This document shows, in pieces, positions 1 to 8,594 of a DNA stretch of 37,373 nucleotides; position 1 is the stretch's first letter, and every line of letters starts with the position of its first letter. Below the pieces are notes generated by a model. It was not told the origin of the DNA. It worked only from the letters and a program-made list of their open reading frames with translations, and did no database searches. Source of the stretch: a virus; IMG/VR virus record IMGVR_UViG_3300037517_001005, positions 1-37,373 of that record; one strand, given 5' to 3'. Position numbers and translations under genes: made by a program.

Positions 1-572
1 GCCGAGCCGAAGAAACCAAGTTGATCTTCCGTAAACTTCTTTAACTCGGGGTTAACATATCTATCCCGCTGTTCCCGATACTTCTGAGAGATTACGTCCG
101 AAGCTGTCGTAGTATCCGTCATTCCGAGAGCCGATGCGTAACCAGCGGTACCTGCTTCCATAGCCCCGAAACCAGACTGTGCTTGCTGAGCCAACTGCTC
201 TACATAATTAGGAGCATTGAAGATAGGCTTACGCAGATTGTCGATCTTGGCGATATCGGTGAAGACACCCTCGGTGTACTTTACATCCTCTTCGGTGGCC
301 AGTTCACCATTCTGAGCCAAGTATTGGGTGGCGTAGTTCTGCCAATCGTCAAATAGGTTTTGTTTCTGGGCTGGGGACAGGTCTGCGAATCTAGGATCGT
401 TCCTGTAGGTTTCCCATTGGGTAAACGCAGGGGCTTCCTGTTCTTCTTGGACTGGTGCTTGAGCCTGCTGGGGTACTGGTTGTTCTGGAACTTCCTCGGG
501 TCCAACACCTTCTGCTAGAGCTTGCTGTTCTTCCAAGGCTGTTAAAAAATCATCCTCGGTAAGTTCAGCCAT
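1..572 (-). CDS. N-terminal part of a large virion protein (runs off the left edge)
   Basis: An open frame begins with ATG at 572 (MAELTEDDFLTALEEQQ) and stays open for 190 codons to the window edge, so the C-terminus is missing. The first ~50 residues are acidic and rich in Gln, Pro and Glu. A helical segment with DPRFADLSPAQKQNLFDDW follows. No catalytic motif is visible in this part. It is the last visible gene of the leftward virion operon, directly after two probable internal virion proteins. In podoviruses that position usually holds the largest ejection or internal core protein, sometimes carrying a lytic transglycosylase or other enzymatic domain. That role is inferred from position only. 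Spacing to the upstream gene is 32 nt. Confidence 0.75.
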   Translation of the reverse strand, partial: MAELTEDDFLTALEEQQALAEGVGPEEVPEQPVPQQAQAPVQEEQEAPAFTQWETYRNDPRFADLSPAQKQNLFDDWQNYATQYLAQNGELATEEDVKYTEGVFTDIAKIDNLRKPIFNAPNYVEQLAQQAQSGFGAMEAGTAGYASALGMTDTTTASDVISQKYREQRDRYVNPELKKFTEDQLGFFGS

Positions 573-604
573 AACCAATTAAGTATCAAAATTTATGGCT
601 TAGA

Positions 605-2005
605 TCAACCTGAAATAGAGGCTTTAACTCCCTCGCTAACGACCGGAGCACCGAACGGGTTGGCAACTGCGGGAGGTCGAATCGGGAATACTTGTTTTCC
701 GGCGGCTTGTTGTGCCCTAGCTTCCGCTTCCGTCAATCGCATACCCTCTTCGCTAACGTACCCAATAACCGCTGTCTCGGTGGTGGCTGGGGTAGTTGTC
801 GAGCTCATGGGGCTAGCCGAAGGCTGTGGCCTTGGGGTTGTAGCTGGAGCTGGGAAAGATGGAGGCTGTAAGGTTCTCTTCTTTGCCCCACCCGCTGGGG
901 TTGCCTGTGGTTGACCTGTAGTCTGAGGCAGTTGGGTGGTTGCTTTCTGTTCTAGCAACTTCACTCCCATATCTACTACCTTCTGGAGCGAATCCTTCTT
1001 AACTACGAGCCCATCTCTCTCCGCTTGAAGACCAGCTTTCTTAAGCTCGTTATCTTCGTCAGCGATCTTAGAATCTAGTTCTGCAATATTATTCTCGGCA
1101 GATTTTATCTGGGCATCGAGGACTTCAAAGTCCGCTTTTTCGTAGGTCTTAACCCCAGCAGAAGTGCCAGTACCAGTCCTCGAGGGTGCGAACACCCTTG
1201 GTGCAGTACTCTTCAACGTCGTACCGTCTGGTAGCTTAAGCTCCCGTGTTACAATATTACCTTCTGCAAGATTCTGTGCTGCGAATCTACCTTCCGCCTC
1301 TGTCGTACGAACCTCGTTAATTTTACGCCTGAGTTGTCGGACAGCAGCAGCGAAACCGTCTGGGTCATCGTTCTGATTAAGCTTGGCATTTCTCCAATAA
1401 TCTACGGCTCGGGTCTCCCCAATATTTATATCGTCAAGTATCCCGTCATCGAAAGCACCCTGCACCTCGACCGCATCTTCCGTGTATTTGTTAGCTTTAA
1501 AAATCTGATACTGTTCATCGTACGGCCCGAGAATACCCTGTACAATTTTGTAGGCATTCGGGTTATTCCCGAACATTTTAAATACTCTCACCCTAGCCTG
1601 TGGGTATTGTTGGTCGTTTCCACCATTCGGGGAGAAAGCTTCAAGCGCTCCAAGAATCTCGTCTTTCTTCGCCCATGTCTCCTCTAGTTGGTTAAAGTTT
1701 CTCTTTTGGGTATCGTACGCAAACTTTTTAAGTTCAAAATCTAAATCCCCAACTCGAATATCCTGATCCTGCCTCTCCCGTCTGAGGTCGAAATCCCTAT
1801 CGTTCTGGACGACTAGCTGTTGGAACTGTTTTTCTCTTAGTGACTGAGCTCGGTTAGCGTTTTCGATATTCGTAACAGCATTCCATTGCTTAATAAAATT
1901 CGCAGCTTGGGCTGTGGCTTGGGCATTATCGTCCCCAGCGTTATACGAAATCTCTGCCATGCTAGGGACTTGGAACTGTCCTGGGAGTTGGTATTGGTCT
2001 GCCAT
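605..2005 (-). CDS. Putative internal virion (ejection) protein, coiled-coil
   Basis: This 466-residue protein starts with ATG at 2005 after an AGGAAA Shine-Dalgarno. Residues ~50-120 form a long charged helix (LREKQFQQLVVQNDRDFDLR). A second coiled coil lies near residues 290-350 (SAENNIAELDSKIADEDNELKK). The tail is rich in Pro, Ala and Thr, disordered in appearance, and ends in a small folded-looking segment. Such helical, Ala/Gln-rich proteins next to connector and glycine-rich virion genes are typical of podovirus DNA-ejection proteins, which leave the capsid ahead of the genome. No enzymatic motif was seen. The ejection role is inferred from composition and position. A structural tail protein is the main alternative. 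Confidence 0.65.
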   Translation of the reverse strand: MADQYQLPGQFQVPSMAEISYNAGDDNAQATAQAANFIKQWNAVTNIENANRAQSLREKQFQQLVVQNDRDFDLRRERQDQDIRVGDLDFELKKFAYDTQKRNFNQLEETWAKKDEILGALEAFSPNGGNDQQYPQARVRVFKMFGNNPNAYKIVQGILGPYDEQYQIFKANKYTEDAVEVQGAFDDGILDDINIGETRAVDYWRNAKLNQNDDPDGFAAAVRQLRRKINEVRTTEAEGRFAAQNLAEGNIVTRELKLPDGTTLKSTAPRVFAPSRTGTGTSAGVKTYEKADFEVLDAQIKSAENNIAELDSKIADEDNELKKAGLQAERDGLVVKKDSLQKVVDMGVKLLEQKATTQLPQTTGQPQATPAGGAKKRTLQPPSFPAPATTPRPQPSASPMSSTTTPATTETAVIGYVSEEGMRLTEAEARAQQAAGKQVFPIRPPAVANPFGAPVVSEGVKASISG

Positions 2006-2007
2006 AA

Positions 2008-2994
2008 TTAGTATTTCCTAATTGATTGCATTCCCTGTCCGCCAAGACCACCCATATACGCATTAGTCAAGTTATCGTAAATCATATTACCAGAATACTG
2101 CGGAGCCCCAAAGGAAGCCGTCGGCATTGTGAAAGCTTGCCCAATAGAACTAAAAGCTGTCGGAGAAACGCTTCCCCCACCGGTGTTCCCAAGCAAGCCC
2201 GCTGCACCACCCCCACCACCGAGTAATCCCCCACCAAACAAAGAACTCCCTAAACCAGCTAGGGGACCCATAGCCATACCGGACTGTCCAGCTCCTAGCT
2301 GAAATCCGCCACCCCCAGCGAGACTTCCCAGTCCGCTACCGAGCATGCCACCGATTGCTGTCCCGATTCCCGGAGCTACGAAGCTACCGGCAATTCCTCC
2401 CACTAAGCCACCAATAGTCCCGAGCATACTACCACTACTTCTGGCGTTAGCCACATCATAGTTGTATTTATTAATGGCGTTTTGGTTGGCTACATTCGCT
2501 TGGTCTTGGGCTGCCTTTAAATCTTCGCCACGCAACTGACCTGTTGTGAACAAGTAGTTCTGAGTCTGCTGGGGTGAAAGGAAGTTCGCAAGATCAACAA
2601 GTCCAGGAGTATAAGCTGCTCCCTGTTGCATTAGCTCCATTGAGGTCAGCCCGAAATCGCGAGCTTGGAGATTCTGAGCCATCCCACTTGTCGCCGGAAC
2701 TCCGAGTGCCATGGCCTGTTCAGCTCCTTGTCTTTGCACTTGGGCCTGAACATCAGCAGGCACAGCCCCTCCCAGCAACTGGTTGACTAGCGTACTTATC
2801 TGAGTTGTCGCCCCAAGTGTTCCGGGCAAACCCGTTTCAAGTTCCTGTCGGAACTGCCTATTCAAATTAGAAGCAAACGCCGAAAGTGCTGGAACTTGGG
2901 CTTCCTGCCCTAGGAATTTCCCAAACGTTTCAGAAAGAGGAACCTCGCGAGGAGCCTGCAACTGCGGTGGTTTTGGAGCTCTCCGACCTCCCAT
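2008..2994 (-). CDS. Putative internal virion protein with glycine-zipper segment
   Basis: This 328-residue protein starts with ATG at 2994. The N-terminal ~180 residues are helical and Gln/Ala-rich. Residues ~190-280 are an extreme Gly-rich stretch of small residues (SMLGTIGGLVGGIAGSFV and later Gly runs) that reads as a glycine-zipper hydrophobic domain able to insert into membranes. Ejection proteins of short-tailed phages (the P22 gp7/gp16/gp20 and T7 gp14 groups) commonly have this architecture and help build the trans-envelope DNA channel. The gene sits 2 nt from a small possible gp13-like gene and 2 nt from the coiled-coil protein downstream, so the three probably act together. No sequence-specific family motif was identified. 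Confidence 0.65.
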   Translation of the reverse strand: MGGRRAPKPPQLQAPREVPLSETFGKFLGQEAQVPALSAFASNLNRQFRQELETGLPGTLGATTQISTLVNQLLGGAVPADVQAQVQRQGAEQAMALGVPATSGMAQNLQARDFGLTSMELMQQGAAYTPGLVDLANFLSPQQTQNYLFTTGQLRGEDLKAAQDQANVANQNAINKYNYDVANARSSGSMLGTIGGLVGGIAGSFVAPGIGTAIGGMLGSGLGSLAGGGGFQLGAGQSGMAMGPLAGLGSSLFGGGLLGGGGGAAGLLGNTGGGSVSPTAFSSIGQAFTMPTASFGAPQYSGNMIYDNLTNAYMGGLGGQGMQSIRKY

Positions 2995-2995
2995 A

Positions 2996-3388
2996 TTAAG
3001 CCATCCTCTCCGCTAAAGCCCAAGGTAATACACGCATGCGGTCATTGTATTTACCCCTCTCGAAACAAATCCATTTTCTCACACCAGAAACTGCCATAGC
3101 GCTACGAACCAACTCGCCTCTGATATGGTTGTCGTCCGAGGCTAGAACTACAATCGCAACTCCTTGGGAATTAAAGTCGTTCCCCCACTCCCTGATATCC
3201 TCGGGCTTATCTACAAACTGTAAAGCCAAAACCCCGTCAACTTTACCCTTGCTATTTTGATGCACAATAAGTTGGCCAAGGTCAGAAAAGAACTGGATCA
3301 TGCTTTTAAGATCCTTCTTATTCCAATGCCGATAGAAGGGAATTTTCTTTTCGACGTAGGTTGTCACTTGACCATTGATATCTTTCAT
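2996..3388 (-). CDS. Small virion-associated protein, possibly T7 gp13/GNAT-like
   Basis: This 130-residue protein starts with ATG at 3388. It has an alternating helix/strand pattern: a helix at residues 24-40, strands in GKVDGVLALQFVD and GVAIVVLASDD, then a helix and a basic C-terminus (MRVLPWALAERM). The VDGVLALQF strand after a variable loop resembles the central strand of GNAT-fold proteins. In T7-like phages a GNAT-like protein of similar size (gp13, internal core protein A, ~138 aa) is needed for virion assembly and lies beside the other internal proteins, as here. No acetyl-CoA pyrophosphate loop motif is clear, so enzymatic activity is not claimed. Assignment rests on size, context and a weak fold impression. 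Confidence 0.5.
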   Translation of the reverse strand: MKDINGQVTTYVEKKIPFYRHWNKKDLKSMIQFFSDLGQLIVHQNSKGKVDGVLALQFVDKPEDIREWGNDFNSQGVAIVVLASDDNHIRGELVRSAMAVSGVRKWICFERGKYNDRMRVLPWALAERMA

Positions 3389-3417
3389 TTTAAGCCGTTC
3401 GTCAATAATTGCTTGCG

Positions 3418-4764
3418 TTATAGGATATGGGGTATATCACCCATGGCGAAGCCCAAACCCTGAACCTGCATGTTGAGTCTGGCCCCACCCCGCTTCTCAA
3501 GAAGCTCAGCTCGGAGGAGTTCGATAGCCTTGTTTTCGTGGAAGGTAAAGAAATCTGGTTTTTCAGTTTGCATCAAGGCGGTAACCATCTCTACCATAGC
3601 AGGGTAGTTTTTGATCGCCATCTCGGAGGAGTCACTGGTCTTCGGTACAAACCGCTTCTTGGCTAGGATAACGATATCGGTGTTTGGAACCGCGCACCCG
3701 CAGTCTGGACGGTTCACAAAATAACGACGTTGAGATTCGTACAAACCGGTAGAGTTGTTCAGAACATAACCCTCTCCACGATCGACTACTGTGCTTACCG
3801 AATCGTTGTTAACAGTTCTATACCCGGGCCCGTTCTCGTGAAAGTCGTACTCCCTCGCAAACAAATCCATCCTCTGATTGTCATGGGCTACAAACAAAAT
3901 CGAGTCTACTTCATTAGGGAGATAGATTTCCCCGTTGGTGGGTACGCTTACAGTATACTGGTCAATCGTCCCGAACCATTTACCCTTGGTCATCAGATGT
4001 TCCTCGGCTCGATCAATTGCGTAGAAGAGGACTGCGTCGTCGGTGTGGAGACCGTCCTTGAGATCGAGAGCCATGCGAGCCCTCATGTAACCCATGGTTC
4101 CGGGTGAAGAGCTTGTGATGATGGACTGATAGTTTAATCGGCGAGCGCCCTCGAGTGTCTTGTCTAACACTACAGACAAACGCTCAACGGCCTTAGCTTC
4201 GAATGTCTGAGCTAGATCGAGCTGTCCGTTCTGTTCCCGCCAAAGGGCGAGGAGCATAAGGCGGAGAGCATCTAAGTCTTGGATGATTAGAAGATCGGTG
4301 TCGGCAGCGGCTGGTTGGAACTGAAGTTTTCCCGTGATCTCAACAAGCGAGGCGTTTCCAGAAACTCGATAGGTGCGGTAATTAGAGGAACTCGGGTCAC
4401 GGCTGACCTTCACGATGGATTGTCCGTCGGCCAAGAAAGCCTGCTCACTATTGGTTAGGAACATGCTCTGGGCGCCGACTGGAGAAATGGGAACTGAGGA
4501 ACTTGTCACCCGCAAGATCGTGTTGATGCCAAAACCACCGAACCCCGTGGCTTGGCTGATGCTACCCGTGTAATCGGGAAGTACGAACAGACCTGCGTTT
4601 ACCTGTACAACATATTTGGCAAGAACGCCCAACCAAGAACGCACCGCATAGAGACGTCTCTGCGCCTCGTTAATGCGGGCGGTGACACGCGAGTCATCTT
4701 GGTATACGCCATTGTCGACGTATACAGAAAGCGTAGCCTTGGCTTCTGCTAGGGTGATTGCCAT
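3418..4764 (-). CDS. Head-tail connector (gatekeeper/adaptor), internally duplicated
   Basis: This 448-residue protein starts with ATG at 4764. Both halves carry the pattern of podovirus connector proteins (T7 gp11 / P22 gp4 type): an N-terminal helix followed by Trp, a beta segment ending in Leu-Pro, and a C-terminal helical pair. The copies are in register at an offset of 219-221 residues: DD at 23/242, Ile31/Ile250, Trp44/Trp263, Tyr51/Tyr270, LP 62/282, KA 191/412 and GAR 206/427. Single-copy relatives are about 200 residues, so this reads as a fused tandem dimer. It would sit under the portal and link it to the tail hub. It is followed closely by internal virion genes and preceded at 3 nt by a chaperone-like gene. 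Confidence 0.7.
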   Translation of the reverse strand: MAITLAEAKATLSVYVDNGVYQDDSRVTARINEAQRRLYAVRSWLGVLAKYVVQVNAGLFVLPDYTGSISQATGFGGFGINTILRVTSSSVPISPVGAQSMFLTNSEQAFLADGQSIVKVSRDPSSSNYRTYRVSGNASLVEITGKLQFQPAAADTDLLIIQDLDALRLMLLALWREQNGQLDLAQTFEAKAVERLSVVLDKTLEGARRLNYQSIITSSSPGTMGYMRARMALDLKDGLHTDDAVLFYAIDRAEEHLMTKGKWFGTIDQYTVSVPTNGEIYLPNEVDSILFVAHDNQRMDLFAREYDFHENGPGYRTVNNDSVSTVVDRGEGYVLNNSTGLYESQRRYFVNRPDCGCAVPNTDIVILAKKRFVPKTSDSSEMAIKNYPAMVEMVTALMQTEKPDFFTFHENKAIELLRAELLEKRGGARLNMQVQGLGFAMGDIPHIL

Positions 4765-4767
4765 GGC

Positions 4768-5127
4768 TTACGCTGGTGGTACTGGCCAGATTACGTCTTG
4801 TGGTGTAGGGAAATCCTTGGTTACGTCACGAAGCTTCTGGCGGTACTCCACCCAAGCAGATTTGTTGGGGATAGTAACATCAGACAACTGTGTCCAATCC
4901 GACTGCTGAAGCTTCCAGTCCCTAGTGTTCCGTGTGGGTGCCCAGATATAATCATCCTCCACATTTGGCCAAGCTGCTTCTAGTTCAGCTTCGGTTGGTT
5001 GGGGTTGGGGATAAGACCAATCAATAAGTTGAGGTCCGTTACCATCCGCCTGATCGACGATATTGTAGTCAGAACCAAACACAATTTCGGGGTAGATGTA
5101 AGAGATAAGGGCTGGGATAATAACCAT
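4768..5127 (-). CDS. Tail assembly chaperone-like protein
   Basis: This 119-residue acidic, Trp/Pro-rich protein starts with ATG at 5127. Its C-terminal half contains RNTRDWKLQQSDWTQLSDVT followed by NKSAWVEYRQKLRDV. That arrangement (RD..L..SDWT...D....K..W..YRQ.LRD) is the hallmark of the small phage tail-fibre/tail assembly chaperone family found downstream of fibre genes. It probably assists folding or attachment of fibre proteins and need not be part of the virion. It lies 1 nt after the C1q-like fibre gene and 3 nt before the connector gene, consistent with late co-expression. Family recognition is good; the precise client is unknown. Confidence 0.75.
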   Translation of the reverse strand: MVIIPALISYIYPEIVFGSDYNIVDQADGNGPQLIDWSYPQPQPTEAELEAAWPNVEDDYIWAPTRNTRDWKLQQSDWTQLSDVTIPNKSAWVEYRQKLRDVTKDFPTPQDVIWPVPPA

Positions 5128-5128
5128 A

Positions 5129-5956
5129 TTAAGCTCCTAGATAGAAACCATGTATGTATGTTGCATACGTTAAACTAGCGATTGCGTTTGTTGCAGTACC
5201 GGACCCGACAGACCATGTTGTAAACGTAGTTTTGCCGTATAGCTCGAAAGTATCTGAAGTACCGTTAAAAAACATAACTCCGCTGACCCCAGCGTCGCTG
5301 GAGATCCCCGTATTTGCTCCGGTTGACCCCACATAACCATGCAACCCATTAGTAGCAGAACCGTTTTTGTAAATAGCGATAGCCCCCGCATAACCACTAC
5401 CACCACCAGGACAAAAAATATGACCGTGAATATAATAGTATCCAGAAACTGTTGGAGTAAAAGTGCTCGAAGCTAGGGTAATGATTGAGCTTTGATTAAA
5501 CAGAGTCGTGTCAAAAGTGCATTTTGTAGTTGTGTCCGCAGTTACTGTTTGATCCGCGCTCTTGTAGAAAAAGAAAGCTCTGTTCGCCACCGCGGGTGTT
5601 ACAAGAGAAACAATATCAGAAACCAACCCCCGCTTGGTGTTACCCGAATCACTTGCATCCAATATGAGAACGCTGTCTGCTCCCACTATGGTCACAACAG
5701 GAGCAGCGGTGATATAGTTCTTAACATAGTCTAGGAATCCGCTGGAGCTCACCGTGATCTTCATAATCGGACGAGTCGTCGATGTTGTGTCGAACCATAC
5801 GATATCCGACGTGAATCCCGTATTGGTGTTGGAGAACACGACCTTGCTACTCAGGGCAAAAGCGGGAACGTCCAAGTACTGTGCGAACAGTTCTAGGAGA
5901 TCCTGCGGTGTGCCATAGCAGGTATCGTTGGGAAGGGTTCCTGGGATTAGGGCCAT
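5129..5956 (-). CDS. Tail fibre-like protein with C1q-like C-terminal domain
   Basis: This 275-residue protein starts with ATG at 5956. Residues 1-~60 (containing CYGTPQDLLELFAQYLDVPAF) look like a fibre N-terminal adaptor. A middle beta segment covers ~60-125. Residues ~126-275 match the C1q/TNF-like jelly-roll pattern: ANRAFFFYKSADQTVTADT, then STFTPTVSGYYYIHGHIF, then a small-residue-rich tail. Trimeric C1q-like heads are common at the tips of phage fibres and bind host surface ligands. It is the last gene of a compact bank of fibre genes and is directly followed by the chaperone-like gene. Receptor binding is inferred from the family. Confidence 0.7.
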   Translation of the reverse strand: MALIPGTLPNDTCYGTPQDLLELFAQYLDVPAFALSSKVVFSNTNTGFTSDIVWFDTTSTTRPIMKITVSSSGFLDYVKNYITAAPVVTIVGADSVLILDASDSGNTKRGLVSDIVSLVTPAVANRAFFFYKSADQTVTADTTTKCTFDTTLFNQSSIITLASSTFTPTVSGYYYIHGHIFCPGGGSGYAGAIAIYKNGSATNGLHGYVGSTGANTGISSDAGVSGVMFFNGTSDTFELYGKTTFTTWSVGSGTATNAIASLTYATYIHGFYLGA

Positions 5957-5960
5957 ATAA

Positions 5961-6494
5961 TTATCCTAAAATATAAACTGAATTTATGACCTTATCTGTT
6001 AACGTTCTGTTTGTTGCTCCCCCAGCGTACGCAGTAACAATCGAACAAGAGCCTGTAGCTAAAGATGCTACTTCCAATACGTTAATTACCGTTACGGAAC
6101 TACCATTATCCGTAGACCCGATAACAGCATAATTAGTTGAGGCCATAGCTGTTGAAAAATTGATGGTATACGACCCAGTAGCTGTTTTCAGAACACTCGT
6201 CACATTACCGCTAGCTGCCCCGTTCCCGTAAATAAATCTGTTGGTAAACGCAGCAGTCACAGTCCCACTAGTATCTTTAGTCCCATCAAAATTAACCCAA
6301 GCCCTCACACCGTAGACCGGGGCTGCTCCCGTGGTGGTGGCCAAGTTTGTGGCCGTGGCAGCATTACCAACCAGAGCACCCGTGAAGGTCGTGGCCGCTA
6401 CATCGCCGGCATTGTTGATGACGACTTGATCTACACCTGCGACGGTGATCACCCCGCTGGTGTTCGTAGATTCTGCTCTAAACCCCATGCTCAT
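5961..6494 (-). CDS. Fibre-type structural protein
   Basis: This 177-residue protein starts at ATG 6494, overlapping the upstream stop as ATGA. An in-frame ATG two codons later (MSMGF) is an alternative. The N-terminus ([20 protein letters not shown], then [17 protein letters not shown]) is the repetitive beta motif common in phage fibre shafts. The C-terminal ~110 residues start at [17 protein letters not shown] and contain a segment on a Ser/Thr/Ala-rich beta scaffold ([18 protein letters not shown]), a pattern widespread in tail fibre tips. It probably contributes to a receptor-binding appendage together with its neighbours. No enzymatic motif was seen. Confidence 0.65.
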   Translation of the reverse strand: MSMGFRAESTNTSGVITVAGVDQVVINNAGDVAATTFTGALVGNAATATNLATTTGAAPVYGVRAWVNFDGTKDTSGTVTAAFTNRFIYGNGAASGNVTSVLKTATGSYTINFSTAMASTNYAVIGSTDNGSSVTVINVLEVASLATGSCSIVTAYAGGATNRTLTDKVINSVYILG

Positions 6495-6661
6495 TTGGTT
6501 TCTCCTTGTTCGTCAGCAGGAAGCGGAGTGTTGCCTTCGGCAAGCCATTTTAGGTAGGATTGATAATCCGTGTTGGCTGGGTCGAATGGAATAAATGAGT
6601 TATCATAAATCCGCACAACGCCACAGCTTCTGCCAAATAGTTTAACAGATTGTTTATACAT
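6491..6661 (-). CDS. Small fibre-associated protein (56 aa)
   Basis: I chose the ATG at 6661 ([20 protein letters not shown]). It lies 2 nt after the upstream fibre stop, whereas the in-frame upstream ATG at 6736 would overlap that gene by 74 nt with no coding need. The C-terminus contains [20 protein letters not shown] followed by LPAD, a segment typical of small phage proteins that accompany tail fibres (asparagine/aspartate-rich, Y..YL.WL..GN). It could be a chaperone or a short adaptor. It overlaps the next gene by 4 nt (ATGA). The function is not established here. Confidence 0.6.
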   Translation of the reverse strand: MYKQSVKLFGRSCGVVRIYDNSFIPFDPANTDYQSYLKWLAEGNTPLPADEQGETK

Positions 6662-6662
6662 A

Positions 6663-7688
6663 CTATAACTCCGAATTATATTGCAAAAATGCGTTTGCGT
6701 TTGATGCGTATAATGTGACGGCAACAGTTTGACCAATGTTATTATTTTGCGTTATCCACCAACAGCTTGATGGCGATGTATTAGCTGCCTGCAAGTTTGT
6801 GGCTGTCCTTGTTACGGCTGCAACATAAATAGTAAAATCTGAAGCAGCACTTACAGATGCAACTGGAGAGCTTCTCATCGTTGGAAATGTATCTGGAAAA
6901 TCCTGCTGAACATTTGTTACTACTGCATTCCCAGCAAGCGCAAGACCATTTATGGTTAACGCAGCTTTCTTTAAGTAATACCTTTGGCACAAAGCTAATT
7001 CAGAACCAATAGCCCGAGTTTCAAACGTACTGGCACTTCCGCCCCTTTCGAGCTGAACTCCTGCGAACTTTACTGAATCATCTGCGCCTGCTGTTCCAGA
7101 TGGAACCCAATTGAATTGAAGCCCTAATTCGGTTGCGTTTGCTGGGACGGTCCCAGTTAATGTATATCGCGTCCAAGTTGAAGTGATTGCTTGAGTCGTA
7201 GAAGCAACAGATACGATTCCGGTATAATTATAAACTCTTTGGTCCGTTCCAGTACCCGAATAAATAATAACTCCAATTGAAGAACCTCCGGAAAAATTTG
7301 CCCCCGTCTTTGCCCAGAATGAAAGTGTTACTTGGTTATCGGCTAGATCATAAACATCCGAAGACTCGGCAGAATACCATAGACTTATCGCCTCCGTACC
7401 CGTGTTACCAGCAACTCTTTGTAAAGCTAGAGCAAACTCAAACCCAGTTAATCCAGAAGCTATGCGACTTACCACAGCACCCGAAACGTCAGCAGCCCTA
7501 TTGCAACCCCACCTATCAGCCGTGTAAAAATTAGTTGATAGTGGGTTAGAAATTGTCGTGCCGCGTTGCCAAATCCTGAAGTCGCCATTAATAATTCGAT
7601 TCTTGAACGTACCTCCAGCAACAGCAGCCGAGCTCTGAGTGGTCAGATCTGCGAAGGTGATTGTGGATCCTGAAATTGCTATGCTCAT
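6663..7688 (-). CDS. Tail fibre/receptor-binding protein with carbohydrate-binding-like domain
   Basis: This 341-residue protein starts at ATG 7688, overlapping the previous stop (ATGA). After a short beta N-terminus it has [20 protein letters not shown] and, shortly after, FYTADRWGC. This signature (NG.F..WQRGT ... ADRW) belongs to a widespread group of phage fibre and collar proteins. A jelly-roll carbohydrate-binding-like module spans residues ~35-220 and ends in [15 protein letters not shown]. The last ~110 residues form a separate Ser/Thr/Asn-rich tip. This protein is a good candidate for direct glycan binding. The bank of neighbouring fibre genes suggests a composite appendage. Confidence 0.75.
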   Translation of the reverse strand: MSIAISGSTITFADLTTQSSAAVAGGTFKNRIINGDFRIWQRGTTISNPLSTNFYTADRWGCNRAADVSGAVVSRIASGLTGFEFALALQRVAGNTGTEAISLWYSAESSDVYDLADNQVTLSFWAKTGANFSGGSSIGVIIYSGTGTDQRVYNYTGIVSVASTTQAITSTWTRYTLTGTVPANATELGLQFNWVPSGTAGADDSVKFAGVQLERGGSASTFETRAIGSELALCQRYYLKKAALTINGLALAGNAVVTNVQQDFPDTFPTMRSSPVASVSAASDFTIYVAAVTRTATNLQAANTSPSSCWWITQNNNIGQTVAVTLYASNANAFLQYNSEL

Positions 7689-8257
7689 CCTGCGATCTCC
7701 ATGAGTGTTATTGTCGAAATACCCCTAGTAACATAGTTTGCGTCTACGTCATTGTAGTTTGAATTAAGACAAAGCTGATAACCAGCCAGTACCAAATACT
7801 GCATCTTATAAGTAGTCGATGATGTTGTTGCTGGGCTATCTAAGAAAGTAATGCTGATAGTAGATCCAGTATTTTGTGAGTTTGAATAAAGATCACCAGC
7901 AGAAGACACTCTTCTTGAACCAGTCGGAGAGTTTGTATTTACAGCTATTGGAGTTGACCCTCGCATTAACCTTACAGAACAGTTTGATGTTGCTCCACCA
8001 TATAGAGAAACCATAACCAAGATTTTATTGCTGGTGCTAGAAGGAGTAATGACTGCGGATAAATTAGGAATATCCGCAAAAGTAGAACTTGTCAGACTGT
8101 TTTGGACATTCGTATTCACGCCTTGTACAACCTGTAATACAGCACCGGCCCCAAAGTTTGTACGAGCCGCACCGCTGGCTAATTTAGCAGCCGTGACGTT
8201 GGCGTCTTTGATATTGCCAGTAACGATTAGGTCTGTACCGCTAAGGGAAAGAGCCAT
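7685..8257 (-). CDS. Fibre-type structural protein
   Basis: I chose the ATG at 8257 (MALSLSGTDLIVTGNIKDAN), giving 190 residues. It shares one base with the upstream stop (TAATG), the coupling style used across this operon. An ATG five codons upstream is less likely. The N-terminus is the familiar fibre shaft motif ending AAKLASGAA. The rest is a beta-rich domain with VLQVVQGVNTNVQNSLTSST and SNKILVMVSLYG, patterns seen in many phage fibre head domains. No enzymatic residues are recognisable. It likely contributes a knob or shaft to the host-recognition apparatus. Confidence 0.65.
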   Translation of the reverse strand: MALSLSGTDLIVTGNIKDANVTAAKLASGAARTNFGAGAVLQVVQGVNTNVQNSLTSSTFADIPNLSAVITPSSTSNKILVMVSLYGGATSNCSVRLMRGSTPIAVNTNSPTGSRRVSSAGDLYSNSQNTGSTISITFLDSPATTSSTTYKMQYLVLAGYQLCLNSNYNDVDANYVTRGISTITLMEIAG

Positions 8258-8562
8258 TAGACGATACTCCAAGTTGAACCGGTCGGGACTGTCACGGTGA
8301 CGAGATTGTTAATCGTAATTGGCCCGAAAGACCCAGCATTAGCCCCGGCTGAAATCGAATAATCCACCGTAATATTTGTGGGATTCTCCCAAAAAGCCAG
8401 ATTGCCCGCCCCACCCTTTGCACCTGATCCCGGCGGGATGAGGGTCTTGATATTGGCGATGGTGACCTTCTGGGTGATACCGCCTGCGACAATGGGGAGA
8501 ATGGCCGTGTCTGGAGGGGTGGTTACAAGCTCCGTTAGGTTTGAGATCTTTACGCCAGCCAT
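8257..8562 (-). CDS. Small fibre/adaptor structural protein
   Basis: This 101-residue protein starts with ATG at 8562 after a good Shine-Dalgarno (AGGAGAT, ~8 nt away). The N-terminal half (VKISNLTELVTTPPDTAILP, then a VAGGITQKVTIANIKTLI segment) is a recurring N-terminal module of phage fibres: an ISNL.E....PPDT.I motif followed by a beta-strand and helix. The C-terminal half is beta-rich. It may be a short adaptor anchoring longer fibres, or a stand-alone small fibre. It is coupled by a 1-nt overlap to the next gene. Confidence 0.65.
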   Translation of the reverse strand: MAGVKISNLTELVTTPPDTAILPIVAGGITQKVTIANIKTLIPPGSGAKGGAGNLAFWENPTNITVDYSISAGANAGSFGPITINNLVTVTVPTGSTWSIV

Positions 8563-8594
8563 TGAAATCTATCTCCTGTAAAAGTATTTCCAAG

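Noticed and set aside
6662-6736. Upstream ATG (6736) for the 56-residue fibre-associated gene
   Set aside because: It would overlap the preceding fibre gene by 74 nt. The ATG at 6661 sits 2 nt after that gene's stop and starts a compact, sensible protein.
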